Shown here one piece after another: positions 1 to 10,289 of a stretch of DNA of 64,000 nt. Source of the DNA: Deroplatys truncata (Eukaryota > Arthropoda > Insecta > Mantodea > Mantidae); assembly GCA_030765065.1 (NCBI GenBank), contig CM060988.1, positions 194,988,565 through 195,052,564 of the forward strand. The letters are read 5' to 3'. The position numbers were made by a program, and so were the translations under genes. The notes under the pieces are model-generated. The model made no database searches, had not been told where the DNA came from, and saw nothing but the letters and a program-made list of their open reading frames with translations. The number at the start of each line of letters is the position of its first letter. Position 1 is the first letter of the stretch.

Positions 1-615
1 GGACTTTAAAAGAATGGCTAAGTATTGAACAATTTGAACCATTAATAATGAATATCTCAGAAATTGCCGATGTCACAAGAAAGTTACTTGAAATCAATTG
101 TGCGTTTTAAAGAGATCTACATTCTTTGTGCAGTTCATTTTGTCTAATTAATGTTTACCAGTTTTACAAGATTATGCAAAATTCCTTCCAAAAGAAGAGG
201 ATTTCACAGGCTATTCCCAAAAAATTTAAGATATACAACTTATTTGTAATATAAATATCTTTAATATATGGTGTTTTAATCAAAATCATTAGCCATTTTT
301 TAGAAAATAAAAAATTTCAAAACATGTTCCATGTAAAAGCTAGTTGGAGTGGGGGGGGGATTTTCTTGAAAATCTTTATGTTACATCTTTGGAAAGTATT
401 GTACTTAAATACCAAGTTTTATATTTATCCAACCTTTCATTTTTGAGTTATGCTGTTCACACACACATACACACATGGGAATTTTTCTAAAAAGGCTTGT
501 TTTGGGTTCAAGGGGCCACAAAATATGTATTCCCAGTGAAATCTCTGTATCAAATTTTTGGGTGGAATGCATTACCTTCTGTACCTACTAGGTATGTCGT
601 AAAGAAAGTAAAAAG
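1..615 (+). repeat. family B interspersed repeat, 5' end cut by window edge
   Basis: Unclassified repeat also seen at 3286-4117, 4118-4975, 16485-17655 and 22953-23711. It ends with the family hallmark: a short CA-rich tract (about 459-475), then a stretch reading like SGEIS-xSNFWVE, then a degenerate terminal hairpin and AAAGAAAGTAAAA. Short open frames inside it follow the repeat consensus and are not convincing genes. Confidence 0.75.
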
Positions 616-639
616 ATGCCTTTTAAATCTAATATTTAA

Positions 640-846
640 GAATATTTACTCAGTTTTACTGCAAGTTATCGCTCCTCATTGTTTGAGAACCTAATTCTTA
701 TTCAGAAGCTATTTAATAGTAAATATAAAGCATATTTGGTTCGGCCTATTTATTTATTTCTTTTTGAGTTAGTGGAACATCTTTTGAGATATAGTCCACC
801 ACTATACAAATTCACTCACTGACTGAGAACAAATGCATATCATCTG
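640..846 (+). repeat. interspersed repeat (left part), interrupted by a PLE
   Basis: This stretch matches about 9680-9867 on the same strand (shared phrases include TTCTTATTCAGAAG, GAGATATAGTCCAC and TTCACTCAC). The match resumes after the PLE at 1633 with TCATCTGGTTTAAGTAAAT. The 9.7-kb copy is therefore an empty-site version of this locus. Confidence 0.7.
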
Positions 847-1632
847 TTGATAGTTTTTTAAGTCGCACTTATTTACACTCACCTTCACTTTATGCATCTC
901 CATCATCAGCTGTTGGGTGACTGAAGCTCTCTTTTTCTTGTCTCCTCTTCCTTCTCCTGTAACTGATCCTTTTGCCATTGATGTCAGGCACAAATTTTAA
1001 CACTTTGTTTAAAGGCGGGATTTTGAAATGAACAACATTGTTGCAGTTATTAATGATATATATCTTCTTCCAGATATTTAACTCTATTAATGTGGTAAAT
1101 GGTCTCAACAATTTTATACTCTGGCCAATATAATGATTTTCTGTCCAAAATTGGTTTTGGTGTTGAAATTTTTAGAGCACAATCTTCCCTCATCTCCAAG
1201 TGCATTTGTCACCATTTCACTTATTTCCCATTTTTGGACAGAAAATCATGATATCAGTCAAAGTATAATACTGTTGAAACCATTTACCACGCTAATAGAG
1301 TTAAATATCTGAGAGATGATGTATTATACATCATTAAAAACTGCAACAATGTCATTAATTTCGAAAACCCACCTTTAAACGAAGTGTTAAAACTTTGTGC
1401 CCCTAACAACAGATAACAAATAGATCAGTTACAGCAGGAGGAGGAAGAGGAAACACGAAAAAGAGAGCTTCAGTCACCCAACAGCTGATGAAGACAAATG
1501 TCTTCAAAAACGTTTCAAAGTTTTACAACCTTTAAAAGTGAAGGCGAGTGTAAATAAGTGTGACTCAACAAAACTATCAATATGAAGAATACTTCACTGT
1601 TAATAGTGCTTCTGTTTTTAACCTTTAACATG
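847..1632. mobile_element. Penelope-like element remnant, inverted head-to-head
   Basis: Two 3' ends of one PLE point outward. The minus arm (about 847-1152) and plus arm (about 1232-1600) share the coding tail, the phrase CACCCAACAGCTGATGA and the downstream GTGTAAATAAGTG. They are separated by a loop of about 80 bp at 1153-1231 with TTTTCTGTCCAAAA and TTTTGGACAGAAAA at its edges. TCATCTG flanks the insertion at 840-846 and 1633-1639 and occurs once in the uninterrupted relative at 9861-9867, so it is a probable target-site duplication. Only the last part of the ORF is present and the element cannot be active. Confidence 0.75.
890..1111 (-). pseudogene. PLE protein C-terminal fragment
   Basis: The minus-strand frame contains LNIWKKIYIINNCNNVVHFK followed by IPPLN. 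This is the conserved end of PLE endonuclease proteins (compare LDIWEKIHIVKHRNHLMNFE-LPPP in the intact copies at 49-53 kb). The RT core and the GIY-YIG motif are absent, so this is a 5'-truncated remnant. The plus-strand partner at about 1290-1400 carries the same peptide with disruptions. Assignment to the PLE family is firm; the lineage is not determined. Confidence 0.65.
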
Positions 1633-1639
1633 TCATCTG

Positions 1640-2100
1640 GTTTAAGTAAATGAAATACAAAAAAAAGTAACTATAACTTTTCTCACGCTTCTAACCAGGT
1701 AAATGGTTGGTTTGCAACCTATGTTTCAAAGGTGTTCATCATCTTTGTCTTCAGAATAAACTGGTGGAAATGGAAGTCTGGATCTCCATATTATAGTGCT
1801 GGAGGAGTGATGTGAAGCTGAAATCTTATTGGTTCACACAATTTTCTTGACCATGAAACAGCTTGATATTTAACGTGACTGAGGTATGGGCACAGGCCTG
1901 GTAGAAAACTTTTTACAGCAATTTGCAAACTCATTATGTTTTTAATTCAAACACGGACCTGTAGAAACGCCATGAAATGTTCTAAAAGTTTGGAAGACAA
2001 TAGGTTGCCAACTATTTACCTGGCTCTTATTTTAAAAATAAAAGTGTTAATTTTGACTTTACCAAAGCAATACCATTTGTACATTTTTTAATTTTTCTGC
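1640..2100. other. unassigned AT-rich DNA
   Basis: Begins with the resumed right flank of the 640-846 repeat. After that I see no ORF, RNA gene or repeat I can name. Confidence 0.5.
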
Positions 2101-2692
2101 CATGTACATAGTAGGTAGAAAAGGTTGCATACCACAAAAAAAAAATTATTCTGAGATTTCAACGGAAATACATGTTTTGAGGCCTCCTGAATCAAACAAA
2201 TACTGCATAACTCGAAAATAAAAAGTCGGATAAATACCAATCTTGGTATTTATTATATGCAACACAAAGATTTTCAAGCAAATCCCCCTATCTCCAACTG
2301 CCCTTTACATGAAACATTTTTCGAAATTTTTAATTTTCTCAAAAATGGCTCTAATGATTTTGATTAAAATACTATATAGTAAAGATATTTTCATGACAAA
2401 ATGTGTATCTTGAATTTTCTGGGAATAGGTTATGAAGTCCTCTTCATTCAGAAGGAATTTTGTATCATCTTGCATAATTGGTAAACATTAAGTGACAGAT
2501 GAAAACATATCATACAAATAATGTAGGTCAGTTTAAACATGTAATTTACTTCAAATAACTGTTTTTGTGGCATAAGCCATTTCTGAGATATTGGTTATTA
2601 ATGGTTTGAATTGTTCAATACTTAGCCATTATTTTAAAATCCTGAGTGGAATACAATACTTTCCCTACTTACTATACGTAGTAGAGAAAGTA
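2100..2692 (-). repeat. family B copy fused to a plus-strand family A tail
   Basis: 2100-2644 is a minus-oriented family B copy: it begins with TAGTAGGTAGAAAAGG and contains the inverse of the conserved core. From 2645 the sequence switches to the last 48 bp of a plus-oriented family A element (TGGAATACAATACTTTCC to AGTAGAGAAAGTAAAA). Confidence 0.7.
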
Positions 2693-2929
2693 AAAATGAA
2701 ACCCCAAATCATGTTTACCGAAAATATCTCCAAATTGTGTAATTGCATAGACCTGTAAAAAGTTCTGAGCTTTCAGACTTACGCAAAATATTTTCTATGA
2801 GAAAAACATTTTATCTTTATAGTATTAATATTATGTGCTATAAATTCTTGAAAGTGCATCCACGAATTCATGTACTAACTCTATCCTACTCTACTAAAAA
2901 TATGGAGATAAAAACTTTATAAGGACGTA

Positions 2930-3285
2930 TGTTCTCAATGTAACTGAATCTCTCTACCCACTATCGTTTATTTGTAAATAGCTTCTAAACACTGTTCTTA
3001 TGAAACCTTATTTTTCCATCTTCTTCATGTTAATCGAGATAAACATATGCAGAAATAGTTTCATTACACATGTTGTTGCAGATATAACGGTGACAGAGGA
3101 AACCAAATTGATAGATGTTTAAATGTAGCTACATGTTGGCCTTAAAATTCCAACACTGTTTCCATGACATCGTGAGAAACAAGTGAATAGTGACCACACT
3201 TTAAAAAAATGACAAAGTATTTAAAATTTCAAACCAATAATAAAAGATATCTTAAAAATGGCTAATGCCACAAAAAAACTTATGT
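2930..3285 (+). repeat. family B fragment (first of three tandem units)
   Basis: 5' part of a B unit, from CTCTCTACCCACTATCG to GCTAATGCCACAAAAAAAC. It is truncated where the next unit starts. Confidence 0.7.
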
Positions 3286-4117
3286 TGCATTCACTTGACT
3301 TTCTCTATCCCCTATAGTTTATTAGTGGATACACAAATTATTGCTATGAAAGTTTAGTTTTTAATCTATTTCATTTTAATTGAGATAAACCTTTGCAGAA
3401 ACAGCTACATTACACATTTCTTTAAGATACAATGAGAACAGCTTAAGAATGGACACTATATGCTGGCCTTAAAGTTCCATACTGTTTCTATGCAATTGCG
3501 AAAAACACCTAAAAATTTACAGGACTTAAAAAGAATGAAAGTATTGAACAATGCGAACCATTAATAATGGATATCTCAGAAATGGCTGACGCCACAATGA
3601 AACTTATTTGAAATAAAGTGTGTGTTTTAAAGATATCTTTTGTGTAGTACGTTTTCATCTATCGCTTAACGTATACCAGTTGTACAAAATTCCTTCCGAA
3701 TGAAGAGGACTTCACAGGCTATTCTCAGAAAATTCAAGATATACATGTCATGTGTATTTGTCATTACATTCGTCTTTAATATACAGTATTTTAATCAAAA
3801 TCGTTGCAGCCATTTTTTAGAAAATTAATATATTCTAAAAATGTACCATGTAAAGGGTAGTTGGGGGTAGGGGGATTTTCTCGAAAATCTTTGTGTCGCA
3901 TCCTTGGAAGATACTGAACTTAAATACCAAGTTTGATGCTTATCTGACTTTTTGTTTTTGAATTATGCTGTTCACACACACATACCTTTTTCTAAAAATT
4001 ATTTTTTTTGGATTCAGGAGGACTCAAAAAATGCATTTCCAGTGAAATCTTGGTAATGAATTTTTGGGTAGAATGCAATACCTTCTCTACCTTCTATGTA
4101 GGTTGTAAAGAAAGAAA
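3286..4117 (+). repeat. family B full-length unit (second tandem unit)
   Basis: Head-to-tail with its neighbours. It starts at a GACTTTCTCTATCCCC motif and ends in CTACCTTCTATGTAGG then AAAGAAAGAAAAA. It carries the internal ACACACACA segment at about 3972-3982. Confidence 0.75.
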
Positions 4118-4975
4118 AAATTTGTGCTAAACATGACATTCCCTACCCCCTATAATTTATTATTGGCTATACGAATTATTCTTATGAAAGTTTAGTTTTC
4201 TATCTACTACATCCTAATCCAAATAAACCTTTGCAGAAATGGCTACATTACACATTTCGTTATAGATACAAAGAGAACAGCGATAGTCAAATGTTTAACA
4301 ACTGGACGCTATATGCTGGCCTTAAAATTCCATAATGTTTCCATGACATCGCGAGAAACAACTGAAAATTGAACAGGACTTTAAACAATGACAAAGTATT
4401 GAACAATGCAAACTATTAATAATGGATATCTCAAAAATGTCTTATGCCACAAAAAATTATTCGAAATAAATTATGTGTTTTGCACAGACCTACGTTTTTT
4501 GTGTAGTACATCTTCGTCTATCGCTTAACGTTTACCAGTTACACAAGATTATATAAAATTCCTCCCAAATGAAGACGACTTTACAGGCTATTCCCACAAG
4601 GCTCAAGATATACATTTTATTTGTCATCTAAATATTTTTAATATGTGGTATTTTAACCAAAATTGTTGAAGCCATTTTTGAGAAAATCAAAAATTTTCAA
4701 AAATGTTTCATGTTAAAGGTAATTTCAGCCGAGGGGTTTTCTTGAAAATCTTTGTGTTGCATCTTTGGAAGGTACTAACTTAGTATCAAGTTTGGTGTTT
4801 ATCCAAGATTTTGTTTTTGAGTTTTGCTGTTCAGACACACACATGGACCCTTTTCTAAAAATGCATTTTTTTAACAGGGGGCTCAAAACATGTATTTCTG
4901 GTGAAATCTTGTATCGAATTTTGGGTGGAATGCAATACCTTCTCTACCTATTATGTACATGGTAGAGAAAGTAAA
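4118..4975 (+). repeat. family B full-length unit (third tandem unit)
   Basis: Begins directly after the previous unit and ends with CTACCTATTATGTACATGG-TAGAGAAAGTAAAA, a terminal hairpin (CTACC paired with GGTAG). The 66-aa frame at 4765-4965 is repeat consensus, not a gene. Confidence 0.75.
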
Positions 4976-5084
4976 AATGTTACCAGAAACTAATTGTGTT
5001 TTAAACAGATCTACATATTTTGTGTAGTAGGTTTTTGTCTTTGACATTTACTAGTCATACAGTATGTACTATATACAGCATCAT

Positions 5085-5425
5085 TTGCAAGGTATACATC
5101 ATAACTGGTTTGAATTTCTAATTGCTTGGTCATTTTTAAAGAGTTGTTGCTATTCAGTTGTTTCTCTTGATGTTATCAAAAGAGCGTAGAATTTCTAAGC
5201 CAGCAGATAGCGACTAGCTTTTAAGCATCTATCGATTCAGTTTCCTCTATCCCCCTGTGCCTTCAACGAAATATGTAATGAAGCTATTTAGACCAAGTTT
5301 TATCTTGATTAACATGAAATAGAATGAAAAATAAGCTATCATAAGAATAATGTGTAGAAGCTATATAAAAATAAAAGATTTTAGGTAGAGAAGGTCATGC
5401 AAATGTAACACTTCAGAATTTTTTA
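5085..5425 (-). repeat. family B fragment
   Basis: Minus-oriented 5' part of family B. It includes ATTAACATGAAATAGAATG and ends in GTAGAGAAGGTCATGCAAATG, the inverse of the unit start. Confidence 0.65.
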
Positions 5426-5484
5426 TTTGTAGAGAAGGCTGGGTGGACCATTTAAGTTGAAACTGTACATCATCTCCAAAACAA

Positions 5485-5739
5485 AGCCTTGCAGAAAGAA
5501 ATGTCTCTATTAAATGTTGCTTGATGGGGGAAAGTAAATGCCATTGGTCATGTTTTATTTGGAGGACGTTGTGATGGTCCATTTAAATTGACCCTAATTA
5601 TAGGTTCCCATTTTAAAAAATTAAATTGAGCCTAAATTGACCATCATAACATCCTCCAAACCAAACACGACTAATGGTATTTACTTTCCCCTATAATATC
5701 AAGCAACTTTCATTAGACATTTCTTTCTGCAACGCTTAG
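5485..5739. repeat. long inverted repeat (fold-back), about 100-bp arms
   Basis: Arm 5485-5581 and arm 5638-5739 are reverse complements with scattered differences. They share GCAGAAAGAAATGTCT, GGGGAAAGTAAAT and the GGAGGA(C/T)GTT motif. The loop is about 56 bp. Just outside lies GGGTGGACCATTTAAGTTG (about 5440-5458), which recurs inverted at about 6514-6533, so the fold-back may be the end of a larger DNA element. Confidence 0.7.
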
Positions 5740-6093
5740 TAAGTAAGTAATTTAAGGATCAAAAAAAAAAAAATAATACACACATTTGATGTCGATATGG
5801 GACAGATAACAGTAACATTAAATTCATTGTTATTTATAATACAATACAATTCATATATATATTCATAAAACATTCATGTATGTTTGTAATACATTCTGTG
5901 ATTAAATAAAATCAGTATTCAACAATTATCAATTTAAAATTAGACTAAAATAATATTTAAAATAAGTCATAAAAAGTAACATAATTCCATAAATATTCAC
6001 ATGCATGTTTACAAATTATAATTGAGCTATGGCTTATGCATCAGACTTTTACTTAACTATGGTAGAACCACTCTATACCGAATAATAATTCAT

Positions 6094-6515
6094 CTAATTC
6101 TGTTGTAAAAAAAATTCTGTATTTGAACAAAAGCAGTGGTCAAGTAAAAAGGCCAGAAGTTTAGTTTTAAATTCAGAAAATGTCTCTATTGTTTTTAATT
6201 TATCAGGAAGTTTGTTATATAACTTGGTATCTGAATATACTGCTCCATCCTGTAATAATTGTATTGGTTTTCATTATATGAATGTTTGATTTGTCTCTAG
6301 TATTATAGTTGTGAGTTTGTTTATTAGTTAAAAAAGTGGTATTAAAATTGATATTTTTCTTCGTAAAACATATTACCTCATATATATAAATACTTGGGAG
6401 AGGTAAAATATTAATTTTTTTAAAAATAGGTCTGCATGTGGTTCTACTATTTGCCCCTTCCATTATTCTTAATAATCTCTTCTGAGCTTTGAATAGTTTT
6501 GGAGGTATTGTACAG
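6094..6515 (-). pseudogene. non-LTR retrotransposon RT protein, C-terminal end
   Basis: The minus-strand frame at 6215-6463 encodes a typical LINE RT C-terminus, including INILPLPSIYIYEVICFTKK and HNYNTRDK. After a frame change near 6235 the reading continues as KLYNKLPDKLKTIETFSEFK and on to a stop at 6094-6096, which is the usual end of Jockey/CR1-type ORF2. The RT catalytic core is missing (5' truncation) and the frame is broken, so it is dead. The AT-rich stretch 5750-6090 is probably its 3' UTR. The exact clade cannot be fixed without a search. Confidence 0.7.
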
Positions 6516-6770
6516 TCTCAACTTAAATGGTCCACCCTGTATATAAAACGTACCCTCACACAATGGAAGAACTCAAACAAACCATATAAAATGATATCAG
6601 AAATATTATACTGATTGAACTAAATAGATCCAATCTGGATTATAATGAACAGAATATTACTGATTGTGATGTTATCATATAATGAATTGAAGTGAGTCAT
6701 TACATATTAATTCGCATCACAATGGCGCTTGGTATTAACTGAGAAGCGCTTTCGAGAGAAGTGTTTCTCT

Positions 6771-7126
6771 AACGAATTAAAATACATTAAGAATATAGCT
6801 ATTGAAAATGTCTTCAAATCGAAGCTCATTAACAATTTAATTACTAGATACAAAAAGAAACATACCTTACGTATAACCAGTACCTTACAGAACCCGAATA
6901 AAAAGGATTTAATATACAAGAAATTTACATACCATTCAGTGATGTTTGAATATTTTGAAAAATTATTTAGAAAATTTCATATCCAACTGGCGCCTCAGAA
7001 CAGATATAGTTTGAGAAATATGCTGAACACACCTTTGACTAACACAACTGATTATTTAAAAAAGTCAGGTATTTATCAGATTTCATGTCAAGATTGCCAA
7101 GGCTCATGTATAGGTAGAACAAAAAT
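6771..7126 (+). pseudogene. PLE protein fragment ending at the GIY-YIG motif
   Basis: The frame reads through KKFTYHSVMFEYFEKLF, then SGIYQISCQDCQGSCIGRTK, the GIY...IG start of the PLE endonuclease with its paired cysteines. It is cut right after GRTK by the family A insertion. The downstream part resumes at 8263 with a frame equivalent to KIRLSEHQRNIKLK and continues to the C-terminal IPP-DYLMQLIQS block near 8495. The RT domain is missing. The ATG near 6729 lies in the inverted arm and is not a genuine start. Confidence 0.75.
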
Positions 7127-7342
7127 CTGATGTGTTACACTCACATGACTTTCTCTACTCTTGTACAAACTATTTTTCAAACGCTTATTCTCCATATGCT
7201 TCATGTTAATCGAGATGTTAATCTTATTGCTAATTTTCTTGTAATTGCAAGGGAAATTGGTAGGCTTTAAGCGATAGTCAAAAATTTTAAGAGCTGGTTG
7301 CTATGTGGAGTATTCCATTCTCTTTGCATTAGCACGACACAA
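7126..7342 (+). repeat. family A repeat, partial
   Basis: First 217 bp of family A, from TCTGATGTGTTACACTCAC. It stops where a second A copy begins, so two A elements are joined head to tail inside the PLE. Confidence 0.75.
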
Positions 7343-8262
7343 AGAAATCCGATGTGTTACACTCACATGACTTTCTGTACTCTTGTACAAACTATTTTTA
7401 CAAACGCTTATTCTCCATCTACTTCATGTTAATCGAGATAAACATATGCAGACTCTTATCTTATTGCTAATTTTCTTGTAGATGTAAGGGGAAAATATAT
7501 TTACAAGGGCAATATAGAAAAACAGTAGCCTTTAAGCACATACATATCTCTTAATAGCTGGTTGCTAGGTGCAGCACCATTCCCTTTGCCACAGATTATA
7601 ACTCTTTGCATATCCAAGACAAAAAAATGAATAACGAATTCCCATTTGAGAAAATAAGTATTGAAAAATTTAAGGGAATAACAAGCAATATCTCGAAAAT
7701 GGTTCACTCAACAAAAAAATGTATATGACATAAATTGTGTATTTTAATGCGATCTACATTTTTTGTGTAGTAAAATTTTGTCTATCTCTTATGGTTTACC
7801 AGTTATGCAAAAGTCGTTCACAATGAAGAATACTTTTGGAGACATTCCCAGAAAATTCAAGACATACATTTTATTTGTCATGAAAATATCTTAAACCTAT
7901 GATATTTTAATCAAAATCGTTACAGCCATTTTTGAGAAAATTAAACTTTTCAAAAAATCTTCCATGTAAAGGGTAATCTGGAGTGGGGGGATTTTCTTGA
8001 AAACCTTCGTGTCACATCTCTGGAAGATACTGAACTTAAATACCAAGTTTGGTGTTTATCCGACTGTTCGTTTCTGAGTTATGCTGTTCACAGACACACA
8101 CACACGCGCACACACACACACACACGGACATGTTTCCAAAAATGCTTTTTTTGGATTCAGGGTGTCTAAAAACATGTATTTCCGGTGAAATCTCGGTATA
8201 AAATTTTTGGGTGGAATACAATACTTCCCCTACTTACTGTACGTAGTAGAGAAAGTAAAAAG
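7343..8262 (+). repeat. family A repeat, full length
   Basis: Starts TCCGATGTGTTACACTCAC and contains a (CA)n tract at about 8093-8126. It ends CTACTTACTGTACGTAGTAG then AGAAAGTAAAAA. The flanking PLE sequence resumes immediately, and A-runs lie on both sides of the insertion. Confidence 0.85.
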
Positions 8263-8672
8263 AAACTTAAAAATAAGACTAAGTGAACATCAGAGAAATA
8301 TAAAACTAAAAACAAATAGATAAATCAGCAGTTGCCAAACATTTTTGGAACAGTAACCATGAAATAGGACAAGAAATAAAATTATTAAAACCTATACAGA
8401 TTCCTTCACACCTGGAAATTTGAGAAAAGATTTTCATCCACCTCAACATCAAGAATATTTTGAATTTTGAAATTCCGCCTACAGACTACCTGATGCAGCT
8501 GGTCCAATCAAATTATGAGAGAAAAGAAAGAAGACAGATGAGTTCCCAACCTTCACTATAGATGGCAGTAAATCCAAGAACACAAGTTTTAAATTTTTCC
8601 CAGCAGAGAGCAGAAGAATCATCAACTGAATTACTTTTTGGGGGTCAGGGGAATGAACGAGACTTCAGTCAG

Positions 8673-8722
8673 CCAGAGCTGAAGATGAGAGAAACACATC
8701 TCTCGAAAGTGCTTCTCAGTTA
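8673..8722 (+). ncRNA. hammerhead-ribozyme-like core of a PLE
   Basis: CTGAAGA at 8679-8685 is followed by U, a 6-bp stem II (GAGAGA/TCTCTC, loop AACACA) and GAAA. A 2-bp stem III (AG, loop TG, CT) and H17=U follow. Stem I pairs GAG upstream with CUC downstream. PLEs are known to carry hammerheads with very short stem III. The extra U next to stem II departs from the consensus, so activity is uncertain. Confidence 0.55.
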
Positions 8723-9227
8723 ATACCAAGCGCCACTGTGATGCAAATTAATATGTAACAACTCACTTCAATTCATTAGATCCAATCTGAAAGTATTTGC
8801 TGGTACAAGCCCTTTTAGCTATGGAAGAATGAAGAAGCAAAGTCGGAACAAGCATGTCCAGCTGCTGAGATGCAGATTCGTGTGTAAGTTGTAAGGACAT
8901 GTTCAGGAAGCGCTGTTCATGTTCCAAGAACTGGTGAACATAACCAATAACTGGTTATATAGTGCCTCAAATACTTCTCAGGAACGTAAAAGTGTACAAC
9001 CCACAGCAAATTTGTTTGATCCAGATTTAATCAGATTTATCTCTATTTAATAAGCAAGCCTTGAATGTTCACTCACAGTCAGAAGCAGATCCAACATTCC
9101 TTTATGGAGGAGCTAGCACATTTTGAAGCATACCTTACCAATGAGTAAAATGCAGTCCATAATTGAGCATTTTACTTTTCTGGATTTTCAAACATCCTAT
9201 AAGTGATTAATGGATCATCCTTTGGAT

Positions 9228-9572
9228 ACACTGAATTAAATTTTGTGATTCAACAGCCCATTGCTGGTACAAGGCCTGCCGCCCAGCCACTGCAGCACCC
9301 ACCTCTGCCCACAACAGGCGTCACGAGTGAGGTGCAGTACTGGAGGTGTGACGTGGTCAGCGCCCCAGGTCTCTCCTGGTCGGTATATGCGGTGTCCTTA
9401 ACCTGGAGCCACTACTTTTCAATCAAGTAGCTCCTCAATTAATCCCTCAGGGACTTAACGAGGTTGATTGCACCCCGGGCTAGGTCTCCCAGCAGGAGAA
9501 AATCAACACGCCAGTACTAGGAATCGAACCTGGGTCTCCCACTTGGTGAGCAGCTGCACTACCACTGCCCTA
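9228..9572 (-). mobile_element. tRNA-derived SINE with 14-bp TSD
   Basis: On the minus strand the head reads GGGCAGTGGTAGTGCAGC (A-box-like) and then GGTTCGATTCC (B box), followed by a tRNA-unrelated body of about 250 bp. ATCATCCTTTGGAT flanks it at 9214-9227 and 9573-9586. The 75-aa plus frame at 9203-9430 is antisense to the SINE and not a gene. Confidence 0.85.
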
Positions 9573-9675
9573 ATCATCCTTTGGATGCAAACATTAGTTT
9601 AAACTTGGAGAAAGCTTATAAAAAGATTTATTAAATAACATGTATTTTAAACATAATGTTTAAGCAGTTTGATTT

Positions 9676-9900
9676 ATCAGTTTTACTGTAAGGTTTTGCT
9701 CCTATTGTTTCAGGGCTTCATTCTTATTCAGAAGTTATTTACTATTAAATGTAAAGCGTATTTGTTTCAGCCTGCTTCTTTTTCTTCTTGAATTAGTGAA
9801 ACATCTTTTTGAGATATAGTCCACTGCTAAGATAAATTCACTCACTCAACGAATAGATGCTCATCTGGTTTAAGTAAATAGGATAGAAATCAGTGTTGCT
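9676..9900 (+). repeat. interspersed repeat, uninterrupted copy
   Basis: Paralogous to 640-846 plus 1633-1660, without the PLE. It carries TCATCTGG once at 9861-9868. Confidence 0.65.
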
Positions 9901-10289
9901 TGTGATTTTACCAAAGCAAAGTAACACCATAACCTTAAGTATAACAAATGCCATTTTTTTTCTTTAATTAAAGGCGGGGGAAGCTATACCCTCTTTTAGC
10001 CCCTTCTGAACCTGCACTATGTCACCTGCTATTTAACTTGTTTTTGTAGCGTCTCTCAAAAATACATATTGAAGAACCAAGTAATATCACGGCTGAGCAT
10101 GCCATTCAATCTATTAATTGGGTTTGAAAACTATAACATGAATTCTCCAAATGCACTCCATGCAATGAAGCATTCGTACAGAAGGTTAGGAAATATGGGG
10201 TGTAAAAAAAGAAACGGAGTGTCTTAAAATTTCTGAAAAGCATGTTTATGTGCACATATAAAATATATTGTTGTCTGACTGTACTTACA

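Larger units (their letters stand above)
6638..8776 (+). mobile_element. Penelope-like element with inverted 5' arm and 13-bp TSD, split by a family A repeat
   Basis: TAGATCCAATCTG occurs at 6625-6637 and 8777-8789, bracketing the insertion. The left end (6638-6770) is an inverted copy of the PLE 3' end, including half of its hammerhead-like core. Then follow PLE coding sequence (6771-7126), a 1.1-kb family A insertion (7126-8262), the rest of the coding region (8263-8670), a hammerhead-like core (about 8673-8722) and the 3' end. An inverted terminal copy plus a TSD is the usual insertion form of Penelope elements. It is related to the copy at 25446-26153. Confidence 0.85.

Noticed and set aside
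2930-4975. CRISPR-like or satellite array
   Set aside because: Units are about 840 bp, diverged and identical in type to dispersed repeats; there are no short direct repeats with spacers.
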